This document shows, piece after piece, positions 1 through 7,825 of a stretch of DNA of 64,000 bases. Location of the stretch: positions 1 through 64,000 of the forward strand of contig SKKN01000001.1 in the NCBI GenBank assembly GCA_007121455.1, read 5' to 3'. Source of the stretch: Gemmatimonadota bacterium. GTDB taxonomy: Bacteria; Gemmatimonadota; Gemmatimonadetes; Longimicrobiales; Gaopeijiaceae. The notes under the pieces are model-generated. The model was not told where the DNA came from and ran no database searches. It saw only the letters and a list, made by a program, of their open reading frames with translations. Position numbers and translations under genes: made by a program. The stretch's first letter is position 1; each line of letters starts with the position of its first letter.

Positions 1-347
1 AGCGCCACGGCGATGCTGATGAAGATGATCGCCGATGCTGCAGCCGTCACACGGGTGAAGAGTCCGATGATGAGCAGGGCGCCGAACACGAACTCGGCCA
101 GGGGTAGCGCATATCCGTAGGGGGCCGCGATCAGCTCCGGCAGCCAGGCGGGGTTGCGCCCCTGAAAGGATTCGCTCCGGTAAAACGCTCCGAGGCCTTC
201 ATTCCAGTCGAGCACCACCTTCCCCCATCCCTGGTGCATCAGGAACCAGCCGAGGGAGACCCGGGTGAGAAGACCCGCCACTTCCGTGGCCATCGGGACG
301 TCGGGGCCTTGAACGCCCGGATTGTCGGCTCCGACTTCGACGTTCAT
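1..347 (-). CDS. DoxX family membrane protein (3' end off the window)
   Basis: Read on the minus strand, an open frame runs from ATG at 347 to the left edge with no stop, giving 115 residues of an incomplete protein. A hydrophilic N-terminus is followed by LLTRVSLGWFLMHQGWGK, a loop, and then YALPLAEFVFGALLIIGLFTR, the paired-helix pattern of DoxX/SURF4-type integral membrane proteins. Family members are four-helix inner-membrane proteins tied to redox or thiosulfate metabolism, but the substrate cannot be read from sequence. A GAGG ribosome site lies 8 bases before the ATG. The gene diverges from the ribosomal operon to its right. Confidence 0.75.
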   Translation of the reverse strand, partial: MNVEVGADNPGVQGPDVPMATEVAGLLTRVSLGWFLMHQGWGKVVLDWNEGLGAFYRSESFQGRNPAWLPELIAAPYGYALPLAEFVFGALLIIGLFTRVTAAASAIIFISIAVA

Positions 348-475
348 CGTTCGCGCCTCGATCAAGGGGGGTGATGATGGGAGGCGGCAAGCTACGCCGA
401 GCTTCCCTGGACGGCAAACCGTGCCAGCCTCGGGTCCCGAGAAGGAGCCTCGCTACACGAGCCCCGACCTCGCTC

Positions 476-504
476 TTGAGTCGCCCTTCGGCTTCGTCTA
501 TACT
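476..504 (+). promoter_or_regulatory. Sigma-70 promoter of the S6/S18-L9 operon
   Basis: TTGAGT (476-481) and TATACT (499-504) are separated by exactly 17 bases, matching 4/6 and 5/6 of the sigma-70 consensus. Predicted transcription starts near 511, leaving a leader of about 65 bases before the S6-S18 gene. It is one of the best housekeeping promoters in the window, as expected for a ribosomal protein operon. Confidence 0.75.
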
Positions 505-512
505 GTATGGCT

Positions 513-547
513 CAACCCGCTCCGCCTAATCCGGGCGGGGCCCGTTG
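513..547 (+). promoter_or_regulatory. Candidate S6:S18-type leader structure
   Basis: The predicted leader can fold as an outer CAAC (513-516) / GUUG (544-547) stem and an inner CCGCC (522-526) / GGCGG (534-538) hairpin, with an internal loop carrying CCG at 517-519; a second CCG (531-533) lies at the apical loop. A CCG in a bulge between a stem and a hairpin is the published signature of the S6:S18 autoregulatory mRNA element. The stems here are short and other pairings (519-521 with 539-541) compete, so this is only a candidate. Confidence 0.3.
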
Positions 548-575
548 TACACAGCGGACCGAGGGAGTGTGAGTG

Positions 576-1223
576 ATGCGGGAGTACGAAGTCGTCTACA
601 TCTTCGACCCGTCCCTGGACGAGGACGCGGTCAATGCCCGGGTCGAGAAGTATCACGATCTGGTCACCCAGCCGGAAGGCGCGAGCGTGATCGCGGTGGA
701 CCATTGGGGCGCCCGCCAGTTGGCCTATCCGATTCGCAAGCTGGAGTCGGGGTACTACCTGGTCGCCCAGTTCCAGACCGAGCCGGAGGCTCTCCCGGAA
801 TTCGAGCGGCAGCTCAAGCTCGACGATGAGCTCATCCGGTTCCTGCTCGTCATCAGTGAGGGTGAGCCCACGTCGGGCATGTCGGTCGCGATCGAAAGCC
901 ACGGTGAGCCTTCCGAGTCGGACGACGACGATGACGACGAGGACGATGAGGAGGACGAGGACGACGAGGATGCCCATGGAGAGGCTTCGCCACCGGTGTT
1001 CTCTGGAGGCCGGGGGCGCCGCCGCCGGGTGGACGGGCCGCGCATCGAGCTCCTCAACTACAAGGACGTGAGCACGCTCTCCCGCTTCGTCACGGAACAG
1101 GGGAAGGTGCTTCCGCGGCGGACCACCAAGGTCACGGCTCCCTTTCAGAGGCAGCTCGGCCGCGCCGTGAAGAGGGCACGCTTCCTGGCTCTCCTCCCGT
1201 ACGTGTCGAGTCACGACAGCTGA
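576..1223 (+). CDS. rpsF-rpsR: Fused ribosomal proteins S6 and S18 (acidic linker)
   Basis: One 215-residue frame carries two small-subunit proteins. Residues 1-96 are S6 (MREYEVVYIFDPSLDEDAV at the N-terminus, then AYPIRKLESGYYLVAQF). Residues 116-132 are seventeen consecutive Asp/Glu. Residues about 146-215 are S18: a basic GRGRRRRV start, NYKDVSTLSRFVTEQGKVLP, and the hallmark QRQLGRAVKRARFLALLPY. S6 and S18 are normally separate proteins that form a heterodimer on the 30S platform. No stop separates the two halves, and no other S18 gene is in the window. GAGGGAG (561-567) best fits ATG 576; an in-frame GTG at 573 is possible. An in-frame GTG at 996, with GGAGAGG 11 bases upstream, could also release free S18. 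The S18 part lacks the Cys pairs of zinc-type S18. Confidence 0.93.
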   Translation: MREYEVVYIFDPSLDEDAVNARVEKYHDLVTQPEGASVIAVDHWGARQLAYPIRKLESGYYLVAQFQTEPEALPEFERQLKLDDELIRFLLVISEGEPTSGMSVAIESHGEPSESDDDDDDEDDEEDEDDEDAHGEASPPVFSGGRGRRRRVDGPRIELLNYKDVSTLSRFVTEQGKVLPRRTTKVTAPFQRQLGRAVKRARFLALLPYVSSHDS

Positions 1224-1238
1224 CGGGAAGCTCTCTCG

Positions 1239-2192
1239 ATGGCGGTGCCCGGGGGCCCGGAACGGAGGTGGCCGCGGCCGCTGGCGCTCTTCCTCGCTAC
1301 CCTGAGCCTGACGGTTCTGCAGCCGATCCTGCTCGTGGCCGTTCCGTTCGCCCTGTTGGCGGTCGTGGCGCCGGGGCACCGGTTGGGCGCCCTCGCGCTG
1401 GCAGGTGTGGTGCTGGCGCTCGCCTTTTCGGGCTCGCCGGGGACGGGGCTCTGGTACGTGGAGCGAGGCTGGACGCTTCTGGTGGGTGGTTGCTTCGCCG
1501 CGATCACGCTCGTTTGGCCGGCCGGGGATTTCACCCGACGGGGACTGGTCGCGGTGGGCGGAGGCGTCGCCTCGGCCCTCGGGGTTTTTCTGCTTTGGCC
1601 CGAAGGGTGGGCGGTCACGGACTGGGTGGTGTCGGAGCGGATCGTGCGCGGCTCCCTCGCCACGCTCGAGACGTTCGGCGCATTGCAGGGGCAGGATGGA
1701 CTGTCGGAAACCCTGATGAGCACGGTGGAGCGAACCGCCGAGCTTCAGGGGAGGGTTTTCCCGGCACTGCTGGCGCTTTCCAGCCTCTCCGCGCTCGGAG
1801 TGGCCTGGTGGCTGCACGTGCGACTCTCCCACGGGAGGAACACCGGACTCGGCCCGATCAGGAGCTTCCGGTTTCCGGATCAGCTCGTTTGGCTCCTGAT
1901 CGTCGGGGTCCTGCTTCTGATCTGGGGATGGGGGGAGGAGTGGAGTCGAGCGGGCGAGAACGTCGTAGTGTTCATGAGTGTGCTTTACGCGTTGCGCGGG
2001 ATCGCGGTCGTGGTCGCGCTCGCAGGGGGTGTATCGGTGGTCGGGTTCGCCCTCGCCACCGGGGCGATGATTCTTGCGGCGCCTCTGGTTCTGGCCGGGG
2101 CGTTCGCGCTCGGCCTCGGGGATACCTGGCTGGATCTGCGGACCCGCTTTCGGCGGGCCGACGCGGACCCGGAAACGAACGGAACGATTTGA
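1239..2192 (+). CDS. DUF2232 (YybS-like) multi-pass membrane protein
   Basis: A 317-residue protein with roughly eight hydrophobic segments (for example LALFLATLSLTVLQPILLVA, VALAGGVSVVGFALATGAMI) spread over the whole length. DUF2232 proteins are polytopic membrane proteins commonly encoded beside the rpsF/rpsR/rplI genes, and this one sits exactly between the S18-coding end and rplI. Their biochemical role is unknown; some resemblance to substrate-binding subunits of transporters has been proposed. It starts 15 bases after the upstream stop with only a weak GGGAAG ribosome site, suggesting translation coupled to the ribosomal gene. Confidence 0.7.
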   Translation: MAVPGGPERRWPRPLALFLATLSLTVLQPILLVAVPFALLAVVAPGHRLGALALAGVVLALAFSGSPGTGLWYVERGWTLLVGGCFAAITLVWPAGDFTRRGLVAVGGGVASALGVFLLWPEGWAVTDWVVSERIVRGSLATLETFGALQGQDGLSETLMSTVERTAELQGRVFPALLALSSLSALGVAWWLHVRLSHGRNTGLGPIRSFRFPDQLVWLLIVGVLLLIWGWGEEWSRAGENVVVFMSVLYALRGIAVVVALAGGVSVVGFALATGAMILAAPLVLAGAFALGLGDTWLDLRTRFRRADADPETNGTI

Positions 2193-2202
2193 GGAGCGAG
2201 AG

Positions 2203-2661
2203 ATGAAGCTGATTTTGAAGCGGGACGTCGAACACCTCGGTGAGTCGGGTCAGGTCGTGTCGGTGAAGCCGGGGTACGCCCGGAATTACCTCCTGCCCCA
2301 GGACCTGGCATACGAGGCCTCCGAAGCGAACCTCCGGCGCATCGAGGAGGAGCAGAAGCTGGTGGAGGAGCGTTCCCGCCGGGACTATCTGGAAGCCCGT
2401 CGCAGGGCCTCCATCCTCGAGGGGACCACGCTCACCTTCCAGGCCCGAGCCGGTGAGGGAGACGACGCGAAACTCTTCGGCTCCGTCACCTCCGGCGACG
2501 TCGTGGAGCGCCTGAACGAGGGCCTCGAGTTCGAAGTCGACCGGAAGCAGGTGGTTCTCGATGAACCCCTCAAGGCGCTCGGCCGTTTCGAGGTTCCGAT
2601 CCGCCTCCATACCGAGGTCAAGGTGATGGTGAACGTCGAGGTGGAGAGGGAGGAAGGATAG
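2203..2661 (+). CDS. rplI: 50S ribosomal protein L9
   Basis: A 152-residue protein of normal L9 length. The N-terminal domain shows MKLILKRDVEHLGESGQVV followed by VKPGYARNYLLPQDLA, the L9 signature that binds 23S rRNA near the L1 stalk. A long charged helix (about residues 42-75) leads to the C-terminal domain (DAKLFGSVTSGDVVERL; DEPLKALGRFEVPIRLH). The start is fixed by GAGGAG (2191-2196), 6 bases before ATG, which overlaps the end of the DUF2232 gene, so the two are coupled in one operon. Confidence 0.97.
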   Translation: MKLILKRDVEHLGESGQVVSVKPGYARNYLLPQDLAYEASEANLRRIEEEQKLVEERSRRDYLEARRRASILEGTTLTFQARAGEGDDAKLFGSVTSGDVVERLNEGLEFEVDRKQVVLDEPLKALGRFEVPIRLHTEVKVMVNVEVEREEG

Positions 2662-2764
2662 TCGGCATCGTGGCGCTGCATCCGAACCGATCCCGATGCG
2701 AGGTCCGCGGCGGCGAAGCGTACCGCGCTGATCGCTCGCCCCTCTCCTTCCGCGTCCGAGCCGA

Positions 2765-3157
2765 ATGAGCTCCTCCTCTGCGGGTAACCCGCCGGAGCCG
2801 GCCCCCTTCGCCCTTCCTTCGGAGGTGGAGAGAGCGGTGGCGCTCGCTCTGGAGCGGAAGGCGATCGACCTGGTCGTTCTCGACCTCCGAGGCCGATCCA
2901 CGGCCACCGATTTCTTTCTCCTCGGATCGGGCGCCTCCGACGTGCAGGTGCGGGCGATCGCGGACCACCTGATCGACGAGCTCAAGGCGGAAGGTGTTCG
3001 CCCGAACCATGTGGAAGGGCTCAAGGACGGCCGGTGGGTCCTCATCGACTATGTCGATTTCGTCGTTCACGTCTTCCATGCGGCCGTTCGCGATTTCTAC
3101 CACCTCGAGGACCTCTGGGGCGATGCACCGCAGAGGCGCTTCACGGAGGACGGGTAG
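2765..3157 (+). CDS. rsfS: Ribosome silencing factor RsfS
   Basis: A 130-residue RsfS/Iojap-family protein. It binds L14 on the 50S subunit and blocks joining of the subunits when nutrients are scarce. The core reads KAIDLVVLDLRGRSTATDFF, then SDVQVRAIADHLIDELK, GLKDGRWVLIDYVDFVVHVF and the closing FYHLEDLWGDA, all standard family blocks. A proline-rich N-terminal extension of about 20 residues precedes the core, and the start could lie slightly further in. A 103-base gap without a clear promoter separates it from rplI; many genomes instead pair rsfS with nadD or lytR, which are absent here. Confidence 0.93.
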   Translation: MSSSSAGNPPEPAPFALPSEVERAVALALERKAIDLVVLDLRGRSTATDFFLLGSGASDVQVRAIADHLIDELKAEGVRPNHVEGLKDGRWVLIDYVDFVVHVFHAAVRDFYHLEDLWGDAPQRRFTEDG

Positions 3158-3193
3158 CGGTGAAGCGACCCGAGGCTCCGACGACGGGCCGGA

Positions 3194-3223
3194 TTGCCCG
3201 TGGATTCCTGGGCACCTTACCTT
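3194..3223 (+). promoter_or_regulatory. Promoter of the pseudo-ATPase/smc operon
   Basis: TTGCCC (3194-3199) and TACCTT (3218-3223) are 18 bases apart. The same two hexamers with the same spacing occur ahead of murA (63720-63749), which raises confidence that both are used. Predicted transcription starts near 3230, giving a leader of about 94 bases. Confidence 0.5.
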
Positions 3224-3257
3224 CCCCCCCGCAGTCTTTCCGCTGCATAGGCCTGTC

Positions 3258-3316
3258 CTCCTCGAAGCGCTGACGGGCTGAAACGGCGGGACCCGTGCCG
3301 AACCCTCTTCGAGGAG
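3258..3316 (+). promoter_or_regulatory. Leader stem covering the ribosome binding site
   Basis: CTCCTCGAAG (3258-3267) is a perfect 10-base complement of CTTCGAGGAG (3307-3316). The second arm contains the GAGGAG ribosome site for the ATG at 3324. Inside the loop, ACGGG (3273-3277) can pair with CCCGT (3292-3296). The structure would hide the ribosome site of the gene before smc, so it may control translation of the coupled pair. Confidence 0.4.
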
Positions 3317-3323
3317 AGTCGCG

Positions 3324-4286
3324 ATGATTGTCGAGTCCGAGGTTTGGCGATCCCTCGATCCGGACGATTCCGCCTCCGTTTCGCTCGTCACTCCCGCCGT
3401 CGAGAATGGCGGGGCGGGGAAGGTCGTCCTGCTGGAGGCAACGGAGGCAGCGCTCACCGATGGGTGGGCGGCCCGCGCAGCCGTGGCTCTCGTTCGTTCC
3501 TGGGCCGACCGGGGAGCTCAGGTCGTGCTCGTCGACCTGAATCTCGACGCTCCGTCGCTTCACGAAGCCGTGGGTGAGGGTGGCCGGGAAGAGGGGATCG
3601 CCGACGTGATCGTGTACGGCGCTTCGATCCGCCGGGTTTCGAGACCACAGGCGAACGGCGCGTTCTACCTGATCACCGCCGGCACGCCGGTTCCGGATCC
3701 TGCCCCGGTCCTCTCACACCCTCGGTGGAACGACGTGCTGCGGGGATTCCAGGAGGCCTCGGTCACCTTCGTCGCGCTCCTTCCTTCGGGACATTCGGGA
3801 GGCGAGGCCCTGCGGGCCAGCGAGACCGACCGGATCCTTCTCTCGACGGAGGAGGAGTGGCATGCGCTCCGTGACCAGGACGGAGCCGGCGACCGCTACA
3901 CCGTCGCCCTCGGCCCGGCCTCCACGGAGGCGTCCCCCGACGCTGCGTCCCCTACTGCCTCGTCGGAGATCGACCCTCCTCCTCCGGAAGCGGGCGAAGC
4001 GGACCAAGCGGGGGAGCGGCGGTCGGAACGTGGTCCGGCCGAGGGCGCCACACCTTCGGTGTCCGGGAAGGCGGCCCCTGCCGTCCACCCCCGGAAGGAA
4101 GGACGGAAGGCGCCGAAGCCGAAGGACGAGCGGAAGGAGCGGCGAACATCGCCCTGGCTCCTCTTCCTCCTGTTCGGAATCGTGGCCGGGATCCTCGTCG
4201 GCGCCTGGCTCGGCCTCCTGGAGATCCCCGGAATCGATCTCTTCGGCTTCGACCCGACTCCCCCCGAGGGACGCGCGGCGGGATGA
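3324..4286 (+). CDS. ParA/BY-kinase-like pseudo-ATPase with C-terminal membrane anchor
   Basis: I cannot assign a function to this 320-residue protein. Residues about 30-160 look like the ATPase fold of the MinD/ParA/CpsD (bacterial tyrosine kinase) group: VVLLEATEAALTDGWAARAA, then AQVVLVDLNLDAPSLHEAVG (a Walker A' position), then ADVIVYG and LITAGTPVPDPAPVL, which mimics the family's LPAG-PNP block. The Walker A position lacks the GKS/GKT residues, so ATP binding is doubtful. A disordered Pro/Glu/Lys-rich linker (about 195-280) leads to one transmembrane helix, WLLFLLFGIVAGILVGAWLG, near the C-terminus. Its TGA overlaps the smc start (ATGA), so the two proteins are made together. Confidence 0.6.
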   Translation: MIVESEVWRSLDPDDSASVSLVTPAVENGGAGKVVLLEATEAALTDGWAARAAVALVRSWADRGAQVVLVDLNLDAPSLHEAVGEGGREEGIADVIVYGASIRRVSRPQANGAFYLITAGTPVPDPAPVLSHPRWNDVLRGFQEASVTFVALLPSGHSGGEALRASETDRILLSTEEEWHALRDQDGAGDRYTVALGPASTEASPDAASPTASSEIDPPPPEAGEADQAGERRSERGPAEGATPSVSGKAAPAVHPRKEGRKAPKPKDERKERRTSPWLLFLLFGIVAGILVGAWLGLLEIPGIDLFGFDPTPPEGRAAG

Positions 4287-7200
4287 AGCTGCAAGCGCTC
4301 CGCCTTCATGGGTTCAAGTCGTTCGCGGACCGGACCGAGATTCGGTTCCACGACGGGATCACGACGATCGTCGGCCCCAACGGGTGCGGCAAGTCGAACA
4401 TCAGCGACGCGATCCGGTGGGTACTCGGCGAGCAACGACCCACCGCGATCCGTGGTGCGAAGATGGAAGAGGCGATCTTCCAGGGGACGGTGAACCGGCG
4501 CCCCGTCAATCGCGGCTCGGTCATGATCGCCGTCTCCAACGAAGCGGGCGCCCTCCCGGTTCCGTTCGAGGAAGTGGAGATCTCGCGGACGGTGTACCGC
4601 GATGGAGGAAGCGAGTACTCGCTGAACCGATCCTCCTGTCGGCTCAAGGACATCCAGGAGCTCTGTCGAGACACGGGCCTCGGGGCGAACGCCTACGCCG
4701 TGATCGAGTCCCGGATGATCGATGCGATCCTGTCCGATCGCGCCGAGGAACGCCGGGGCCTCTTCGAGGAAGCGGCCGGAATCGGAAAGTACAAGGACCG
4801 GCGAAAGGCGGCGTCGCGCCGTCTCGAGCGGGCGCAGATCGACCTGCAGCGACTCGAGGACGTGATCGGCGAGGTCCAGTCGAAGGTTCGGTCGCTCGCC
4901 CGGCAGAAGGGTCGGGCTCAGCGATATCAGGAACTGCGCGAGCGCCGCCTCTCCGTGGAGATCGCCGTCGTTCGGGAGGAGATGGGGGGCCTCGAGGGGA
5001 GGCTCGAGCAGATCCGAGCGGAACTTCGCGAGGGGGAGAACGGAGGGGAGGGCCTCCAGGCCGAGCTGGGCACGGCAGAGGCTCGCTTCGAGGAGTTCCG
5101 GATCGAACAGGTCGCGGCGGAGAAAGCCCGTTCCGAGGCGGGGCGGCGCCTCGACGAGATCCGAAGGCGACTCGTCGAATGGGAGCGGGAGTTGGCCGTT
5201 GCGGACGAGCGCATGACCTATGCGACGCGGAGGACGGAACAGGTCGAGAAGGAGCGGACCGAAGCCGGGAGTCGTCTCACCGGGCTGGACGGGGCCGGCT
5301 CGGAGGAGAAGGCCCGGGTGGTCCAGCTCGAAGGTGAGTTGGAAGCGCTCCGGAAGGAGCAGGAGCGCCACCAGGAGGTCGCCGCGGAGGTGCGCGCCCG
5401 CCTCGGCGAAGCGCGAACGCACGTGGAGGGGCTGGAGGCGCGGGAGCGGGAGCTCGCACGACGCGGCGCCCAACTCGAGGGAGACGCGGAAGCGGCGGAG
5501 GAGCAGTCGAAGGAGATGGCGCTCCGTCTGGAGAGGCTGGGCAGCGAGCTGGAGGAGGCGGTTCGGGCAGCCGGCGACCTGGCCGACCAGGGGGATCTCT
5601 TTTCCGACCGGCTCTCGGAGCTCGAGGAAGCCGTCGGTGAACGTCGACGGGCGGTGGAGGTGGCGCGGGAGCGAGCGGAGGGCCTCCGGGAGAGGCTGCA
5701 GGATATCCGTCGCCGGGAGCTGGCCGCGGCGGATCACGCGTCCTCTCTGGCCGCGGAGGTCTCCACCCTCGAGAGGATGGAGCGGGATCAGGAAGGGGTG
5801 GATCCCGTGGTGCGCGCGGTCCTCGAACAGGACGACGAGGGTGTGCTGGGAATCCTCACCGATTTCCTCGAGGGACCCGGCTCGGCGCTCTCCGCCGTGG
5901 AGGGATACCTCGGGGCGCTCACCCGCGCTCTGGTCGTACGCGACGAGGAGACCGCGGAGAGGTTGATCCGCTGGTTCCGGGAGGAGTGGGAGGGCGGGGG
6001 AGGTGTGGTGATCCTGCCCGTAGACCGTGCTCCGAAACCCCCGAAGGACGGCACCCTGCTGAGCCGATTGTCGGTCCATGGTGACGGGGCTCCCTGGGTC
6101 CGGGTGCTTCTCGGAGGGGTCGACTACGACGAATCGGGAGACGGGATCGCGGGGAGCTCGTCCGCCCGGTCCGTGGTCTTCGATTCCGGTGCGGTGCGGG
6201 AAGCGACCGGGGTGTTGAGGGTGGGCAACCCTCTCGGCGCCACAGGCATCCTCGAGCGGCGGGAGCGGCTCAAGGACCTGAGAGCGGCTCTCCAGGAGCG
6301 CGAGGAGGAACGGGACGCGCGGCGGCGGGAGCGCGAGGAGGCCGAACAGCATCTCGAGGAGGAGGAGCGAGCCCTCGAGGAGGCGCGGTCCCGGCTCCAC
6401 GAGGCGGAGGACGAACGGAGGACTGCCGCGGCGGACGAGACGGCCCATTCCGAGCGAAAGGTCCGGATGGAGCGCCAACGGGAAGAGATGGAGCGACAGC
6501 TCGAAGTCGTCGACGTCGCTCGCACCCGGGCGGCCGCTCGAGTGGAGGAGGCTCGCCGGCAGCGCGCGGAGCTCGTTGAAGATGAGGAAGGAGTGCGCCT
6601 CGACCGGAAGGAGGCGCGGGATGCATGGGAGAGTGTGCAGGAGGAGTGGGAGGGGGTGCGGGAGGAGGAGTCACGACTGAGCGTGGAGCGGGCCCGACTC
6701 GACGGGGAGCTCTCTCGCGGTCGGGAGCGACTCGAGAGTCTGGCCGCTACTCGCGCATCCCTCGAGGAGCGCATCCAGAGCCTCACGGTCGAGGAGGAGG
6801 AGCTTGCGGAGGAAGTCGCGAGCTCCCGAAAGCTGCGGAGCCAGGGAGAGACCGAGCTCGAACGGCTGTTCGCCGAACGGACCACCGCGGAGGCGGAGTT
6901 CAAGGAGCGCGAGAACGAGGTGCAGGCCCTCTCCGAGGCGCTCGGTGAGGCGGAGCGAAAGGTCCGGGCTGCGCGGGCCGCGGAGCGGGACGACCAGGAG
7001 CGGCGGCACCGGTTGGAGCTTGAGCGCAGCGAGCTGACGAGCCGGGTCGAGCGCATCAAGGACCGCCTCGAAGGAGAATGGGGGCGACCGTTGGACGCAC
7101 TGTTCGAGGAAGCCCAGCCGGTGAGCGGCGAGCCCGAGGAACTCCAGGTGGAGCTGCGGGAGATCGTCCAGGCACTGGACGGCCTCGGGCCCGTCAACAT

Positions 7201-7807
7201 GCTCGCGGTCGAGGAGCACGAGGAGGAGAGCGGGCGCCTCGATTTCCTGACGGGCCAGAGAGACGACCTCGTCGAGGCCCGCGACGACCTGGAGGCGGCC
7301 ATCGAGGAGATCAACCAGACCGCGACGGAGGTGTTCTCCGAGACCTTCGACGCGATCCGAACGCACTTCCGCGACACCTTCCAGAGATTGTTCGAAGGTG
7401 GAGAGTGTGACCTCTGGCTGTCCGACCCCGACGACCCCCTCGAGGCGCCGATCGAGATCCATGCCTCGCCCGTCGGGAAACGGACGCAGCGCATCGACCT
7501 GTTGTCGGGGGGTGAGCGCGCCCTCACTGCGCTCGCGCTCCTGTTCGGGATCTATCTCGTCAAGCCGAGCCCCTTCTGCGTCCTGGACGAGGTGGATGCG
7601 CCGCTCGACGAATCCAACATCGGTCGCTTCATCCGATTGCTCCAGGAGTTTAAGTCCCACACGCAGTTCGTGGTCATCACGCACAACACCCGCACGATCG
7701 AGGCTGCCGACTGGATCTACGGCGTCACGATGGAGGAGCCGGGCGTGAGCACGGTCGTGGGCGTCCGTCTCGAAGAGGCGCTCGAATCGGCGGGTTCCGC
7801 CGCCTGA
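4283..7807 (+). CDS. smc: Chromosome segregation protein SMC
   Basis: A full-length SMC of 1174 residues. Walker A is GPNGCGKSN at residues 31-39. Long coiled coils rich in Glu/Arg span about 165-495 and 670-1010, flanking a hinge near 505-670 (GVLGILTDFLEGPGSALSAVEGYLGALTRALVV region). The C-terminal head has the ABC signature LLSGGERALTALAL near 1073 and Walker B VLDEVDAPLDESN near 1099. SMC dimers with ScpA/ScpB organise and segregate the chromosome; scpAB are not in this window. The start codon overlaps the stop of the upstream pseudo-ATPase gene. Confidence 0.98.
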   Translation: MKLQALRLHGFKSFADRTEIRFHDGITTIVGPNGCGKSNISDAIRWVLGEQRPTAIRGAKMEEAIFQGTVNRRPVNRGSVMIAVSNEAGALPVPFEEVEISRTVYRDGGSEYSLNRSSCRLKDIQELCRDTGLGANAYAVIESRMIDAILSDRAEERRGLFEEAAGIGKYKDRRKAASRRLERAQIDLQRLEDVIGEVQSKVRSLARQKGRAQRYQELRERRLSVEIAVVREEMGGLEGRLEQIRAELREGENGGEGLQAELGTAEARFEEFRIEQVAAEKARSEAGRRLDEIRRRLVEWERELAVADERMTYATRRTEQVEKERTEAGSRLTGLDGAGSEEKARVVQLEGELEALRKEQERHQEVAAEVRARLGEARTHVEGLEARERELARRGAQLEGDAEAAEEQSKEMALRLERLGSELEEAVRAAGDLADQGDLFSDRLSELEEAVGERRRAVEVARERAEGLRERLQDIRRRELAAADHASSLAAEVSTLERMERDQEGVDPVVRAVLEQDDEGVLGILTDFLEGPGSALSAVEGYLGALTRALVVRDEETAERLIRWFREEWEGGGGVVILPVDRAPKPPKDGTLLSRLSVHGDGAPWVRVLLGGVDYDESGDGIAGSSSARSVVFDSGAVREATGVLRVGNPLGATGILERRERLKDLRAALQEREEERDARRREREEAEQHLEEEERALEEARSRLHEAEDERRTAAADETAHSERKVRMERQREEMERQLEVVDVARTRAAARVEEARRQRAELVEDEEGVRLDRKEARDAWESVQEEWEGVREEESRLSVERARLDGELSRGRERLESLAATRASLEERIQSLTVEEEELAEEVASSRKLRSQGETELERLFAERTTAEAEFKERENEVQALSEALGEAERKVRAARAAERDDQERRHRLELERSELTSRVERIKDRLEGEWGRPLDALFEEAQPVSGEPEELQVELREIVQALDGLGPVNMLAVEEHEEESGRLDFLTGQRDDLVEARDDLEAAIEEINQTATEVFSETFDAIRTHFRDTFQRLFEGGECDLWLSDPDDPLEAPIEIHASPVGKRTQRIDLLSGGERALTALALLFGIYLVKPSPFCVLDEVDAPLDESNIGRFIRLLQEFKSHTQFVVITHNTRTIEAADWIYGVTMEEPGVSTVVGVRLEEALESAGSAA

Positions 7808-7825
7808 CCGCGAGGGAATCGAATC

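Noticed and set aside
906-980. GA-rich repeat as a separate element between S6 and S18
   Set aside because: The GAC/GAG/GAT run is in frame with both ribosomal domains and uses mixed Asp/Glu codons, so it reads as coding linker rather than an inserted microsatellite.
498-1832. Long minus-strand open frame opposite the S6-S18 and DUF2232 genes
   Set aside because: It overlaps two well-supported plus-strand genes, has Arg/His/Pro-rich low-complexity translation and no ribosome site or recognisable domain; long antisense frames are expected at this GC content.
3896-6478. 860-codon minus-strand frame opposite smc
   Set aside because: It lies inside the coiled-coil region of smc and translates to Leu/Arg/Pro repeats that mirror the Glu/Arg codons of the true gene.
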